From Bacteroidota bacterium (GTDB taxonomy: Bacteria; Bacteroidota; Ignavibacteria; Palsa-1295), in NCBI GenBank assembly GCA_018266755.1, contig JAFDZW010000005.1, positions 1,315,963 to 1,379,962 of the forward strand: a DNA stretch of 64,000 nt. The letters run 5' to 3'. Positions 45,294 to 54,285 of the stretch are shown piece by piece (position 1 is the stretch's first letter; each line of letters opens with the position of its first letter). Made by a program: the position numbers and the translations under genes. Under the pieces are notes generated by a model. The model made no database searches. It worked only from the letters and a program-made list of their open reading frames with translations, and was not told where the DNA came from.

Positions 45294-46031
45294 TTATCGC
45301 TTCTCTGCGATATGCATCGTCACGATCCCGGCCGAGAGGTCCTTCCACCGAGCATTCACGAAGCCGATCCGAGTAAGCATTGCGACGATCTCTTCGCGTT
45401 CCGGAAAGCGGCGGATCGAATCCGGCAGATAGCTATACGCCTCCGTATTCCTCGAGACGCCTTTGCCGACGATCGGCAAAATGAATCGGCTATAGAACGC
45501 ATAGAGCTGCTTCATCGGAAAGCGTCGCGGCTTCGAAAGCTCGAGATTGACAAATACCCCGCCGGGTTTGAGCACCCGGAATATCTCGCGGCATGCTACA
45601 TCGAGTTTGCTGAAGTTGCGCGTCGCGAAGCCGATCGTGACTGCATCGAACGTATTGTCCGCAAACTCCAGCGCTTCGACATCTCCTTCGCCGATCACGA
45701 TGGTCGCATGACGCTTGTCGATCTTCTGCTGGAAAATATCGAGCATCGGTCGAGCGAGGTCGAGCCCCGTAATCTTCGCGCCCGGCATCTGACGAAGGAC
45801 TTCGAACGAAAGGTCGCCCGTCCCGCAGGCAATATCGAGAACCGCAGGCTGCGCGTTCGTGCCAAGATGCTTCCTCACCACGCGAACGGCCTTCTTGCGC
45901 CAGCGAAAATCCTGCCCGAAGGATAGAAAGTGATTGAGGAAGTCATAGCGTCCGGCGATGTCGGAGAACATCTGCCGGACGTACACTTTCTTCTCGTCGG
46001 TGGTGTCGAACGTGAATTCGGATTTGCTCAT
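45294..46031 (-). CDS. ubiE: Demethylmenaquinone methyltransferase
   Basis: The 245-aa SAM-dependent enzyme methylates demethylmenaquinone (and in ubiquinone makers its precursor) in respiratory quinone synthesis; the menaquinone role (menG) is expected here. VRQMFSDIAGRYDFLNHFLSFG at the N-terminus, SAM motif LDIACGTGDLSFE, and FGFATRN-like ITIGFATRNFSKLDVACREIFRVLKPGG and the YSYLPDSIRRFP block all match UbiE/MenG. Full length. It is probably co-transcribed with the downstream EnvC-like gene, 73 bp away. Confidence 0.93.
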   Translation of the reverse strand: MSKSEFTFDTTDEKKVYVRQMFSDIAGRYDFLNHFLSFGQDFRWRKKAVRVVRKHLGTNAQPAVLDIACGTGDLSFEVLRQMPGAKITGLDLARPMLDIFQQKIDKRHATIVIGEGDVEALEFADNTFDAVTIGFATRNFSKLDVACREIFRVLKPGGVFVNLELSKPRRFPMKQLYAFYSRFILPIVGKGVSRNTEAYSYLPDSIRRFPEREEIVAMLTRIGFVNARWKDLSAGIVTMHIAEKR

Positions 46032-46071
46032 GTGCGGTACAAAAATACCGCGAGAAGTACACGCGCCTGTA

Positions 46072-46093
46072 GAGACGCGCCATGGCGCGTCTC
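46072..46093. repeat. 22-bp palindrome GAGACGCGCC/GGCGCGTCTC
   Basis: GAGACGCGCCAT-GGCGCGTCTC is a near-perfect inverted repeat with 10-bp arms just outside the ubiE start. Similar GAGACGC-type fold-backs are dispersed in many unrelated genomes. It may lie in the ubiE leader on the minus strand; function unknown. Confidence 0.7.
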
Positions 46094-46169
46094 GGGCACT
46101 TCACCGCTTGACGAACTTCCCTGTCACCAGTCCGGACTGTATTCATAGTGTCGTCGAGAACAAACAACC

Positions 46170-46270
46170 GTCATTCTGACCAAAGCGAAGAATCCCTCGA
46201 TGAGACGTAGTCAGTCTCAACCACAAAGATTCTTCGCAGACTGCAGACAGAGTATGTCCTCAGAATAACT
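46170..46270. repeat. Diverged dispersed repeat A pair
   Basis: GTCATTCTGACCAAAGCGAA opens the unit and an inverted GATTCTTCGCAGACTG...TCAGAATAAC closes it. It sits in the ubiE/TetR divergent intergenic region, whose remaining bases hold the TetR operator and the leader of the efflux operon. Confidence 0.7.
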
Positions 46271-46356
46271 TCCGGGTAAACCGTTGAAACAGAGTCCATA
46301 CGTTTCCCTTACCCTGGAACGCAATCCGACACAGCTTGTTATCATGTCGTATAAAA

Positions 46357-46377
46357 AATGACTGACGGTCAGTCATT
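46357..46377. promoter_or_regulatory. TetR-type operator
   Basis: AATGACTGAC-G-GTCAGTCATT is a perfect 21-bp palindrome 84 bp upstream of the TetR gene. TGACTGAC half-sites facing each other are a common operator form for AcrR/TetR efflux repressors. It is well placed to repress the whole operon and the regulator itself. Confidence 0.75.
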
Positions 46378-46461
46378 ATATATGAAACAATCGAATTTTA
46401 CACCCGTAGGATTTGGCATCCAAGGGATCATGAATACGGTAAGTTATTGATTTTACAGGAT

Positions 46462-47232
46462 ATGGGTATTATTGAACGAAAAGAGAGAGAACGTGAAGCC
46501 CGACGCGGACAGATACTCGATGCTGCCCAAAAGGTCTTCCAATCACGTGGTTTGAGCCAAGCATCGATGGACGATATTGCCAAAGAAGCCGAGCTCGCCA
46601 AAGGGACGATCTATCTCTATTATAAGAATAAAGACGAACTGCTGCTTGGGCTGATCCTTCGGGGCTTCGAGATCCTCGACGATATCATGGTCGAGTTTAC
46701 CTCTGCCAAGCCGACCGGACTCGAGCGTATTGTCGCCGTCGGTGAGTCGTACCGCACATTCTCACAGAAGGAGACTTTTTTGTTCTCGCTCATGAATGTC
46801 AGCGAGCCGCCTCCGAAATCGAATATTTCCAGCGAGTTGATCGACGAACTTGCCCGCCTGACCCAGAAGATCTGGAGCGCGTTTTACTCCTTTACCGAAC
46901 AGGCAAAGGCCGAGGGCGACCTCAAAGCGGAGGTCAACGGCATCACGCTCGTCCTCACGCTCTGGCTTTCGAGCACGGGCGTGCTCCGGATGTACAATAA
47001 GGCTGTCTGCAGCCCGGAAAATAATGCATTCGCTGCGCGAAAAGGCGGGATGCATTTAGAATATCTCGACTGGCCATACGTCTATGACACGACGATGCGG
47101 ATGTTGCTCGAAACAGCCGTTACCGACCAGGGCCGTGCGCGCCTGGCTCCGCTCGAGTGGAAGACGAACGAACAGATGGGGCTGACGTTCGAAACGCTCC
47201 CCCACACCGAGGCCGAACTACAAGTTGCTTAA
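46462..47232 (+). CDS. TetR/AcrR-family repressor of the RND operon
   Basis: This 256-aa regulator has an N-terminal HTH (RRGQILDAAQKVFQSRGLSQASMDDIAKEAELAKGTIYLYYKNKDELL) and a larger, divergent C-terminal ligand-binding domain. ATG 46462 is chosen with AGGAT upstream; a TTG at 46447 is in frame but would change the HTH spacing. It is the first gene of an operon ending at the terminator at 53.1 kb. It likely binds the palindrome at 46357-46377 and releases on binding a pump substrate; the inducer is unknown. Confidence 0.9.
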   Translation: MGIIERKEREREARRGQILDAAQKVFQSRGLSQASMDDIAKEAELAKGTIYLYYKNKDELLLGLILRGFEILDDIMVEFTSAKPTGLERIVAVGESYRTFSQKETFLFSLMNVSEPPPKSNISSELIDELARLTQKIWSAFYSFTEQAKAEGDLKAEVNGITLVLTLWLSSTGVLRMYNKAVCSPENNAFAARKGGMHLEYLDWPYVYDTTMRMLLETAVTDQGRARLAPLEWKTNEQMGLTFETLPHTEAELQVA

Positions 47233-47274
47233 TTCCCAGATATTATCGCTAGCTCATTCGTATTGCAATATCGT

Positions 47275-48630
47275 ATGAAAAGTAAATCCATCTTCATTCT
47301 TGCGACGGGATTGCTGTTCCTCGGTCAGTCGGCTTCGGCCCAGACCGGAGCGGTTCCGTCGGCACTCTCCAGCTATATTCAAACAGCACTCGAACAGAAT
47401 CCGGAAGTCATGGCCAGCCGCGCCAGGTGGAAGAACGTCGATGCAAAAGTAGAAGAAGCGCGTTCGGGGTTGATCCCGCATTTGAGCTTCGTCTCGAAGT
47501 TCACCGATTACAGCGGTGGCCGCATCCTCTATTTCCCCGGTGTCGGCAACTTCAATGCAACCGGACTCGGGATCGTCCCGTGGGATAACCATTTCGAATT
47601 CTCCTGGCCGATCCTCAATTATGGCATTTGGCAAGGCATGAGCATCTCTACCGCCGTGCGCGACGCATCGACGGCAGAGGTCAGCGCCAAAGAACTCGAC
47701 GTGACCGAACGTGTCGCCGAAGCATACTATAACTATGCAAAGGCGAGCGAACTGGTCGAGATCCGCAAGAACGCCCAGGCGCTTGCGACCGAGAACTTGC
47801 GCACGGCTAATGCCCTCTTCTCGAACGACAAAGTACCGAAGAACGACGTACTGCGTGCGGAGGTCGGTGTGGCAATGGCCGAAGGCGATGTGCTCACCGC
47901 ACAAAATATGTCGTCGCTTGCACGGACAAACTTCAACAACCTTCTCAAGCGCGACTTCGACGCCGAGATCAATCTGCCCAAGCCGGAAGAGATTACCGCA
48001 CTTGTCCATGCCGGCAGCGACCTCGCCGCCAATGACGGACAGAAGTATGCGATGAATCTTCCGCCGATCCGCGAGGACATCGACCGTGCGTATGCAACAC
48101 GCCCCGAGCTTGTGCAACTCGCGCGTAACGAAGATGCGCTCAACGGAGCAAAGAAGGCCGCATGGTCCGACTTCCTGCCGTCGATCGCGATTTTTGGTTC
48201 GTACGGGTGGCAGGAACAGACGCCGAAGTTTTCGAGCGACGCCGACCTGCTTCTCGGCGGCGTCCAGCTTCAGTGGAATTTCTTCTCCGGCTTCGGTACC
48301 ACCGCAAGGGTGAACGAGCAGGAAGCACAGCTCGAAGAACTCCGCTACCAGACCGAGGCGGCGATGAACGGCATTCGTCTCGAGATCGAGAATGCCCGCC
48401 TCGAGAAAGTCAATGCGATCGATCGACTCACGATCGCCCAGAAGCAGCGCACCAGCGCCGAAGAAAATTATCGCATCGTCAAAGCACAGTATGACAATGG
48501 CATGGCGCCGCTGATCACCTTGCTTGACGCACAAACGACCCTCGCCAATGCGAAGGCCAACCTGACCACGACGACATACGACGTCCTGATCGCCGACGCA
48601 AAGTACAGAAAAGCACTCGGCACACGATAA
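47275..48630 (+). CDS. TolC-family outer-membrane efflux protein
   Basis: The 451-aa protein has a signal peptide ending SASAQ and the paired-helix TolC repeats: LSSYIQTALEQNPEVMASRARW, then ELDVTERVAEAYYNYAKASELVEIRKNAQALA, and in the second half WNFFSGFGTTARVNEQEAQLEELRYQTEAAMNGIRLEIENARL. It forms the trimeric outer-membrane channel of the tripartite pump. ATG 47275 is used. It is the second gene of the operon, 42 bp after TetR. Confidence 0.9.
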   Translation: MKSKSIFILATGLLFLGQSASAQTGAVPSALSSYIQTALEQNPEVMASRARWKNVDAKVEEARSGLIPHLSFVSKFTDYSGGRILYFPGVGNFNATGLGIVPWDNHFEFSWPILNYGIWQGMSISTAVRDASTAEVSAKELDVTERVAEAYYNYAKASELVEIRKNAQALATENLRTANALFSNDKVPKNDVLRAEVGVAMAEGDVLTAQNMSSLARTNFNNLLKRDFDAEINLPKPEEITALVHAGSDLAANDGQKYAMNLPPIREDIDRAYATRPELVQLARNEDALNGAKKAAWSDFLPSIAIFGSYGWQEQTPKFSSDADLLLGGVQLQWNFFSGFGTTARVNEQEAQLEELRYQTEAAMNGIRLEIENARLEKVNAIDRLTIAQKQRTSAEENYRIVKAQYDNGMAPLITLLDAQTTLANAKANLTTTTYDVLIADAKYRKALGTR

Positions 48631-48670
48631 TCAACCGACCATTCATTCACCGCCCAACTATAGAAGTAAT

Positions 48671-49756
48671 ATGAACGCAATTGTAAAAGTATCGCTCTTC
48701 GCCGGCCTTGTACTCGTCTCGGGCGCGGCACTGACCGCCTGCAACAAGACCGATGGCGCCGAGCGCCCGGCCGAAACGCTCATTGCAGTCAAGACCGCTC
48801 CGGTCTCGACCGCTCCGATGGCCGCAACATTCCGCGCGACGGGCTCGCTCGAAGGCGTGCACGAAGCAACCGTCAACAGCGAGACGCAAGGTCGGATCGT
48901 CAGCGTCAGCGTCAGCAACGGTTCGCGCGTCGGCGCCGGCGCTGCGCTCGTCACGGTCGACAACGAACTCAAAGCCATCGCCGTCAAGCAGGCCGAGGCC
49001 GCACGCCTGGCTGCCGAGGCTTCGCTTGCAAAAGCAAAGCTCGATCTTTCGCGCACCGACGAACTCTCGAAGACCGGCGCTGCAACCAAGAGCCAGTACG
49101 AACTGGCCGAGTTGCAGGTCAAGAGCGCCGAAGCGCAGCTCAAGGCCGCCGAATCGGGCGAAAGCCTCGCAAAGCGTCAGCTCTCGGATGCAACCGTGAA
49201 AGCTCCGTTCAGCGGTGTCGTTGCGATGCGATATGTCAACCTCGGCGAACTGCTCAACCCGGGCGGAAAAGTCGCGACGCTTGTGGACGATTCGAAGATG
49301 AAGCTCAAGATCAATATCGGTGAGCTCGATCTCGGTCTGCTCTCGATCGGCGATGCCGTATCGATCTCGGTCGATGCGCTTCCCGGCAAGACATTCACAG
49401 GAAAGATCGCGACGATCGCCGACAAGGCCGACGCAGGTCGCTCGTACACCGTGGAGGTCGAGCTTGACAATCCGGGCAAAGAACTCAAGAGCGGCATGTT
49501 CGCTCGCGCCGAGATCAAACGCGAAGCCGAGCGCACATGCACCGTCGTTCCTGCCTCTGCGATCATCTATAATGGTCAGCGTACCCAGGTGTACGTCGTC
49601 GACGCCAAGAACATCGCCCACTTGCGTGGCGTGAAGATAGGCGTCACAACCACCGATCTTGCCGAAGTTGTCGAAGGGCTGCAACAGAACGACGTCGTCG
49701 TTTCTTTCGGTCAGGCACAGCTCAAAGACGGACAACCCGTAAAAATCCAACAGTAA
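48671..49756 (+). CDS. RND efflux periplasmic adaptor (membrane fusion protein)
   Basis: The 361-aa lipoprotein has a signal with lipobox LTAC (Cys24). It shows the HlyD-type layout: a barrel-sandwich strand (GRIVSVSVSNGSRVGAGAALVTVDN), a helical hairpin (residues about 105-170), the matching half-lipoyl strand KAPFSGVVAMRYVNLGELLNPGG, a beta barrel and a membrane-proximal domain. It bridges the RND pump and TolC in the periplasm, anchored in the inner membrane. It lies 40 bp after the TolC gene. Confidence 0.92.
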   Translation: MNAIVKVSLFAGLVLVSGAALTACNKTDGAERPAETLIAVKTAPVSTAPMAATFRATGSLEGVHEATVNSETQGRIVSVSVSNGSRVGAGAALVTVDNELKAIAVKQAEAARLAAEASLAKAKLDLSRTDELSKTGAATKSQYELAELQVKSAEAQLKAAESGESLAKRQLSDATVKAPFSGVVAMRYVNLGELLNPGGKVATLVDDSKMKLKINIGELDLGLLSIGDAVSISVDALPGKTFTGKIATIADKADAGRSYTVEVELDNPGKELKSGMFARAEIKREAERTCTVVPASAIIYNGQRTQVYVVDAKNIAHLRGVKIGVTTTDLAEVVEGLQQNDVVVSFGQAQLKDGQPVKIQQ

Positions 49757-49798
49757 CCGTCCTTCCCACCCTACTATGATCGAAAGGAACTCTGTCGT

Positions 49799-52700
49799 AT
49801 GACTATTACTGAATTATCAATCAAGCGGCCGGCGCTGATTACGATCTTCTTCATCGCACTCGCGGTGATGGGGTTGTTCGGTCTGTCGCGGCTCGGAACA
49901 GACCTGCTGCCGAAAATGGACTGGCCGTTCGTCACGGTCTGGACCGTGTATCCCGGCGCAGGTCCTGAAGAGATCGAAGATCTCGTCACGAAGCCAATCG
50001 AAGAAGCGGTTGCAGCGACAAGCAATCTCGACAACGTCCGTTCGTTCTCGAACGAAGGATATTCTGTCGTGCTCGGACAGTACCTCTTGACGGCGAACTC
50101 CGATCAGGCGGCTGCGGATGTGCAGCGTCGAGTCGATCAGATTCGCTCGAAGCTGCCGAAGGACGCCGAAGCGCCGAAAGTCCAAAAGAACGATATCAGC
50201 GCCATGCCGATCATTCGCGCATCGCTGACATCGACCGTCCTCACGTCGACCGAGCTCTACCAGCTCGCGAAGGATAAACTCAAAGCCCGACTCGAATCCA
50301 CCGAAGGCGTCGCTCAGGTGGACATCACGGGCGGACATGAACGAGAGATCAAAGTGCAAGTCGATAACGACAAGCTGCAATCCTACAATCTCTCGATCCT
50401 TCAATTACAGCAGGCACTCTCGCGTGAGAATCTCGACTTCCCGACCGGCACCGTCAAACAGCCGACGGATCAGTACATCGTCCGCGTCAAAGGCAAGTTC
50501 GAGAATATCAATGAGATCAAGACGCTCCCGATCGTCACACTACCGACCGGCACGACCGTGTACGTCGGCGATGTCGCTACCGTCATCGACAGCTACAAAG
50601 AAGACGGCAAACCGACCCGCCTCAGCGGGCATGATGCCGTCGGCGTGAACATCGTCAAGACCTCGGATGCAAACTCGACCGAGACCGCCGATCACGTCTA
50701 CGCGACGATCGCAAAACTTACGGACGAGTATAAGCAGGATGGGATCAAGTTCGAGATCGCGCAAGATGCAACGCAGTTCACCCGCGCGTCGATCAGAGAA
50801 GTATTCCGCGACCTCATCCTTGCGATCGTGCTCGTCTCCTGTGTGCTGTTCCTGTTCCTGCGATCGGGCCGTAACGCATTTATCGTGCTTGTTTCGATCC
50901 CGACGTCGCTCGTATCGACATTCATTTTCATGTGGCTCTTCGGGTTCACGATCAACATGATGTCGATGATGGCGCTGTCGCTGGTGATCGGTATCCTCGT
51001 CGACGACTCGATCGTGGTGCTCGAAAACATCCACCGAAAACTCGAAGACGGACAAGATCCGGTCAATGCTGCGATCAACGGTCGTAACGAAATTGGATTT
51101 GCTGCCATCGCGATTACGCTCGTCGACGTCGTGGTGTTCTTGCCGATCTCACTCGTTAGTGGTATCGCCGGCAAGATCTTCCGCGAGTTCGGTCTGACGG
51201 TCGTTGCCTCGACGCTCATGTCGCTGCTTGTCAGCTTCACCCTTACTCCGATGCTTGCCGCCAAATTCGGACGCGCACACGAAACGATCAAGTTCAAGCC
51301 GTTCAAGTGGCTCAGCGATCAGTTCGAACGCTTCCAGGACTGGGGCGAGCTTAAGTACAAGGGCATCCTTGCCTGGTCGCTGAAGCACCGGTGGGTCATC
51401 GTCACCAGCTCGTTACTGCTCTTCCTCGGCTCGTGCAGCCTTGTGATCACCGGGAAGATCGGATCGGAGTTTATCACGAATCCGGACCGCGGAGAATTCG
51501 CTGCGAACTTCGACTTCCCCGACGGGACGAATCTCGAAACCGCCGACTCGCTCGTCCAGCGATACGAGAAACTGCTCGCAGCCGACTCGAACATCGAGCG
51601 CTTCCAGACCGTCGTCGGCCGCCAGGAAAATCCCTGGGGCGCCGTCGAGCGCGGAAGCGTCGGGCAGATCTCGGTCAAGATTAAAGAAGGTAAACACCAG
51701 ATCCGGGGGACCGAACAAGAGATGAAATATGTGACGGCGCTCGCGTCGTCGATCCCTGGCATGACGATCCGTACGCAATCGATCGGTATCTTCGGAACAG
51801 CGAATGCATCGCCGATCCAGTTGGAAATCGGTGGCGACGACCTCGGGAAGCTTTCAACATACGCCGATACGCTCATTGAGCATATTCAGAACATCCCCGG
51901 TCTGAAGGATCTCAAGAGCTCGTACGAAGAAGGACAACCGGAAGTGAAGATCAAATTCGATCGCGAACGACTCTCGGCCAACGGCATGTCGCTTGCAGAA
52001 GCTGCAGGGGCGATCCGTACTGCGCTTGCCGGTAATACCGATGCGAAATACAAAGAAGGCGAAACGGAGTACGATATCAATCTCATTCTCGAAAAGATCG
52101 ATCGGTCGAATGCGAAAGATGTCGGACAAGTGACGCTCATGAATCATTACGGCCAGCAGATCAAAGTGTCCGACATTGCGACGCTTTCGTATGGCAAAGG
52201 CCCGTCGGTGATCGGCCGTAAGAATCGCGAACGCGTCGTGATCATCTACGGCAACCTGACGAAGACACTGCCGCTCGGCGATGCCGTGATCAAGATTCAA
52301 AAGGAGATCGACAAACTGCCGCGTGCCGCAGGAATCGGCGTCCCGTATTTCGCGGGCGATGCCGAGAATCAGCGTCGAAGCGGCGGCGACATGGGAATCG
52401 CGTTCTTGCTTGCCATCCTCTTCGTGTATATGATTATGGTGGCACTCTTCGAAAGCTACGTCCATCCGTTCACGATCATGTTCTCGTTGCCCGTTGCGCT
52501 GATCGGTGCACTGGTGATGCTGGCGATCACGGGCAAGACACTTTCGATCTTCACGATGGTGGGCATGATCATGCTCATGGGACTTGTCACAAAGAACGCT
52601 ATCCTGATCGTTGATCGTACGAATGCGAAGCGTGCAGAGGGCGAAGGCGTCACCGACGCATTGCTCGATGCCGGCCCGACGCGTTTGCGCCCGATCATGA

Positions 52701-52954
52701 TGACCACCTTCACGATGATCCTCGGCATGATCCCGCTTGCAATGGGACTCGGCGAAGGCTCCGAATTCCGTCAGGGGATGGCTCTTGCTATCATCGGCGG
52801 ACTGACGAGTTCGATGATCCTGACGCTGGTGCTCGTGCCGGTCATGTACACATACGTCGAAGGCTGGCGCACACGCTTCCCGGCGTTCTTCCGCAGGATC
52901 AACATCTTCTCGAAGATGCGCAAACCGCGGCCGGGATACGTCAATACGCTCTGA
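49799..52954 (+). CDS. RND-family multidrug efflux pump (HAE1/AcrB-type)
   Basis: The 1051-aa inner-membrane transporter has 12 helices and two large periplasmic loops. The proton-relay residues of AcrB are visible: two adjacent Asp in GILVDDSIVVLENIHRKLEDG (helix 4) and the Lys in GLVTKNAILIVDRTN (helix 10). ITELSIKRPALITIFF and SIPTSLVSTFIFMWLFGFTINMMSMMALSL are typical. The presence of the relay supports proton-driven multidrug-type efflux rather than metal export. An AAAGGAA site precedes ATG 49799. It is the last gene of the operon, followed by a strong terminator. Confidence 0.95.
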   Translation: MTITELSIKRPALITIFFIALAVMGLFGLSRLGTDLLPKMDWPFVTVWTVYPGAGPEEIEDLVTKPIEEAVAATSNLDNVRSFSNEGYSVVLGQYLLTANSDQAAADVQRRVDQIRSKLPKDAEAPKVQKNDISAMPIIRASLTSTVLTSTELYQLAKDKLKARLESTEGVAQVDITGGHEREIKVQVDNDKLQSYNLSILQLQQALSRENLDFPTGTVKQPTDQYIVRVKGKFENINEIKTLPIVTLPTGTTVYVGDVATVIDSYKEDGKPTRLSGHDAVGVNIVKTSDANSTETADHVYATIAKLTDEYKQDGIKFEIAQDATQFTRASIREVFRDLILAIVLVSCVLFLFLRSGRNAFIVLVSIPTSLVSTFIFMWLFGFTINMMSMMALSLVIGILVDDSIVVLENIHRKLEDGQDPVNAAINGRNEIGFAAIAITLVDVVVFLPISLVSGIAGKIFREFGLTVVASTLMSLLVSFTLTPMLAAKFGRAHETIKFKPFKWLSDQFERFQDWGELKYKGILAWSLKHRWVIVTSSLLLFLGSCSLVITGKIGSEFITNPDRGEFAANFDFPDGTNLETADSLVQRYEKLLAADSNIERFQTVVGRQENPWGAVERGSVGQISVKIKEGKHQIRGTEQEMKYVTALASSIPGMTIRTQSIGIFGTANASPIQLEIGGDDLGKLSTYADTLIEHIQNIPGLKDLKSSYEEGQPEVKIKFDRERLSANGMSLAEAAGAIRTALAGNTDAKYKEGETEYDINLILEKIDRSNAKDVGQVTLMNHYGQQIKVSDIATLSYGKGPSVIGRKNRERVVIIYGNLTKTLPLGDAVIKIQKEIDKLPRAAGIGVPYFAGDAENQRRSGGDMGIAFLLAILFVYMIMVALFESYVHPFTIMFSLPVALIGALVMLAITGKTLSIFTMVGMIMLMGLVTKNAILIVDRTNAKRAEGEGVTDALLDAGPTRLRPIMMTTFTMILGMIPLAMGLGEGSEFRQGMALAIIGGLTSSMILTLVLVPVMYTYVEGWRTRFPAFFRRINIFSKMRKPRPGYVNTL

Positions 52955-53071
52955 TACATCCATTCGATGCGATACTGACGTATATAAGTATAGTAACTGT
53001 CGTCCGGAGATGTCGAGAGTGATGATGGATGACGATGGATAAGGTGAAAACCGACCTCTTCGGACACAACC

Positions 53072-53104
53072 AAACCGGCTCGCCCACGCGAGCCGGTTTT
53101 TTTT
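53072..53104 (+). terminator. Terminator of the RND efflux operon
   Basis: AAACCGGCTCGC-CCAC-GCGAGCCGGTTT is a perfect 12-bp stem with a CCAC loop, followed by a run of eight T residues. It stands 118 bp after the pump gene. Confidence 0.95.
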
Positions 53105-53214
53105 ATAGTCCGGTATCAGTCGACCCCGGCTGCGAGTACTTCGTGCCTTCGGCACTCTGTTTTGACCAAGTATTGAATGCGCCAACTACAGGGGCGTTAC
53201 GTATCTTTGTCTCT

Positions 53215-54128
53215 ATGCAGGAGTTCAATGACAGCCCGATTTCTTGTGTGCGAAGAGTCCTAGTCCTCAGCCTATTGCTGATGATGTCCTGCACGGTAGC
53301 TCCTGCCATTGCGATCGCAAATACGGATTCCTGCTTTCAACTTCGCAAATGGCTTGGGTCGACCCGTCAACTCACGACCTGATCGTCCAACAGAACGACT
53401 CGCTAAGGGCATATGTGGAGTCCTGCGCAAGCAGCGACAATGGGTCCTATCGGGCATTTCCGCTCTTGGATGTTGATGTGCAGGAGATCGATCCAAACGA
53501 TACTACAAGGTATGATCACTACCGTGATTGGCTCTTGTCCGTTCTCTATTTGAATACCACAAACCCGGACTACTTCTGCACGTGCGTACAATCTATGGCA
53601 CGCACTTTCCCATACGGCCGATATCACATTCCAAATGCATCCTTATCCGTGATTCGATACTTGATCGATAATGCTCCATGCCACGATAGTTCACTCATTC
53701 CATTCTATGACCGGAGTGTTGCGCTTCGTCACCAGATGTGGCTGAGGGGTGACACTACTATTCCAGAGGACACAGCGCTTCCCTCCTTGGATTCCATCGG
53801 GCTCGATGCGGTTTTGCATCCGCCATCAGCCGTTCCGCTGCCCGGTACCGATGCACAGGTGCATCTTGCTTCCTTCACCGGATCTCCAAACCCGTTCACC
53901 AAGGAGACGGAGCTAACGTTCGTCCTGAACCGCATGACCTATGTAACACTGGCGATCTACGATGAACTGGGCCGGATGGTTTGGGGTGACGGGAAGGGCC
54001 GCTCGCTCGATGCGGGGACGCATACGATTCACATTGATGGCACCGGCTTGCCAAGCGGCACACTCTACGCCCGCATCTCGACCGGCTTCGGTGAGGTGAA
54101 AACGGTGAAGCTCGTGCATCAGGAGTAG
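53215..54128 (+). pseudogene. Frameshifted T9SS-sorted secreted protein gene
   Basis: From ATG 53215 one frame encodes a signal peptide (RRVLVLSLLLMMSCTVAPAIA) and continues to about residue 45 before a stop at 53380-53382. The body is in another frame, open to 54128: VDPSTHDLIVQQNDSLRAY, several cysteine-containing segments, and a T9SS sorting domain (SPNPFTKETELTFVLN to SGTLYARIS). In the body frame the N-terminus has no signal peptide. A single frame change near 53350-53361 would join AIANTDSCFQLRKW to VDPSTHDL. It is either a real frameshift or a sequencing error. Confidence 0.7.
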
Positions 54129-54150
54129 TAACGAGTCTAAAGTAACGAGT

Positions 54151-54185
54151 GGGGTGGCTTCGGGAGGAGTCGCCCCGTTTTGTTT
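54151..54185 (+). terminator. Terminator after the T9SS gene
   Basis: GGGGTGGCTTC...GAGTCGCCCC pairs through a 10-bp stem with G-U pairs, followed by GTTTTGTTT. It lies 22 bp beyond the stop codon. Confidence 0.6.
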
Positions 54186-54201
54186 GGTGGTGGGCGAAAG
54201 A

Positions 54202-54284
54202 GCACGGACTAAGAGTCCGTGCCACCGCTCTTGGGAATACTGCGGCTGCGCGAAAGTGATTCTTGGGCTGGTGCCTCAGAATGA
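54202..54284. repeat. Dispersed repeats B and A (partial)
   Basis: GCACGGACT-AAG-AGTCCGTGC (54202-54222) is the type B hairpin in inverted order. The segment to 54284 (GCGAAAGTGATTCTTGGG...TCAGAATGAC) is a degraded inverted type A repeat. Confidence 0.75.
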
Positions 54285-54285
54285 C

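Noticed and set aside
51854-53185. 443-codon minus-strand frame opposite the RND pump
   Set aside because: Shadow of the pump gene with His/Arg-rich, non-family composition; the terminator lies inside it.
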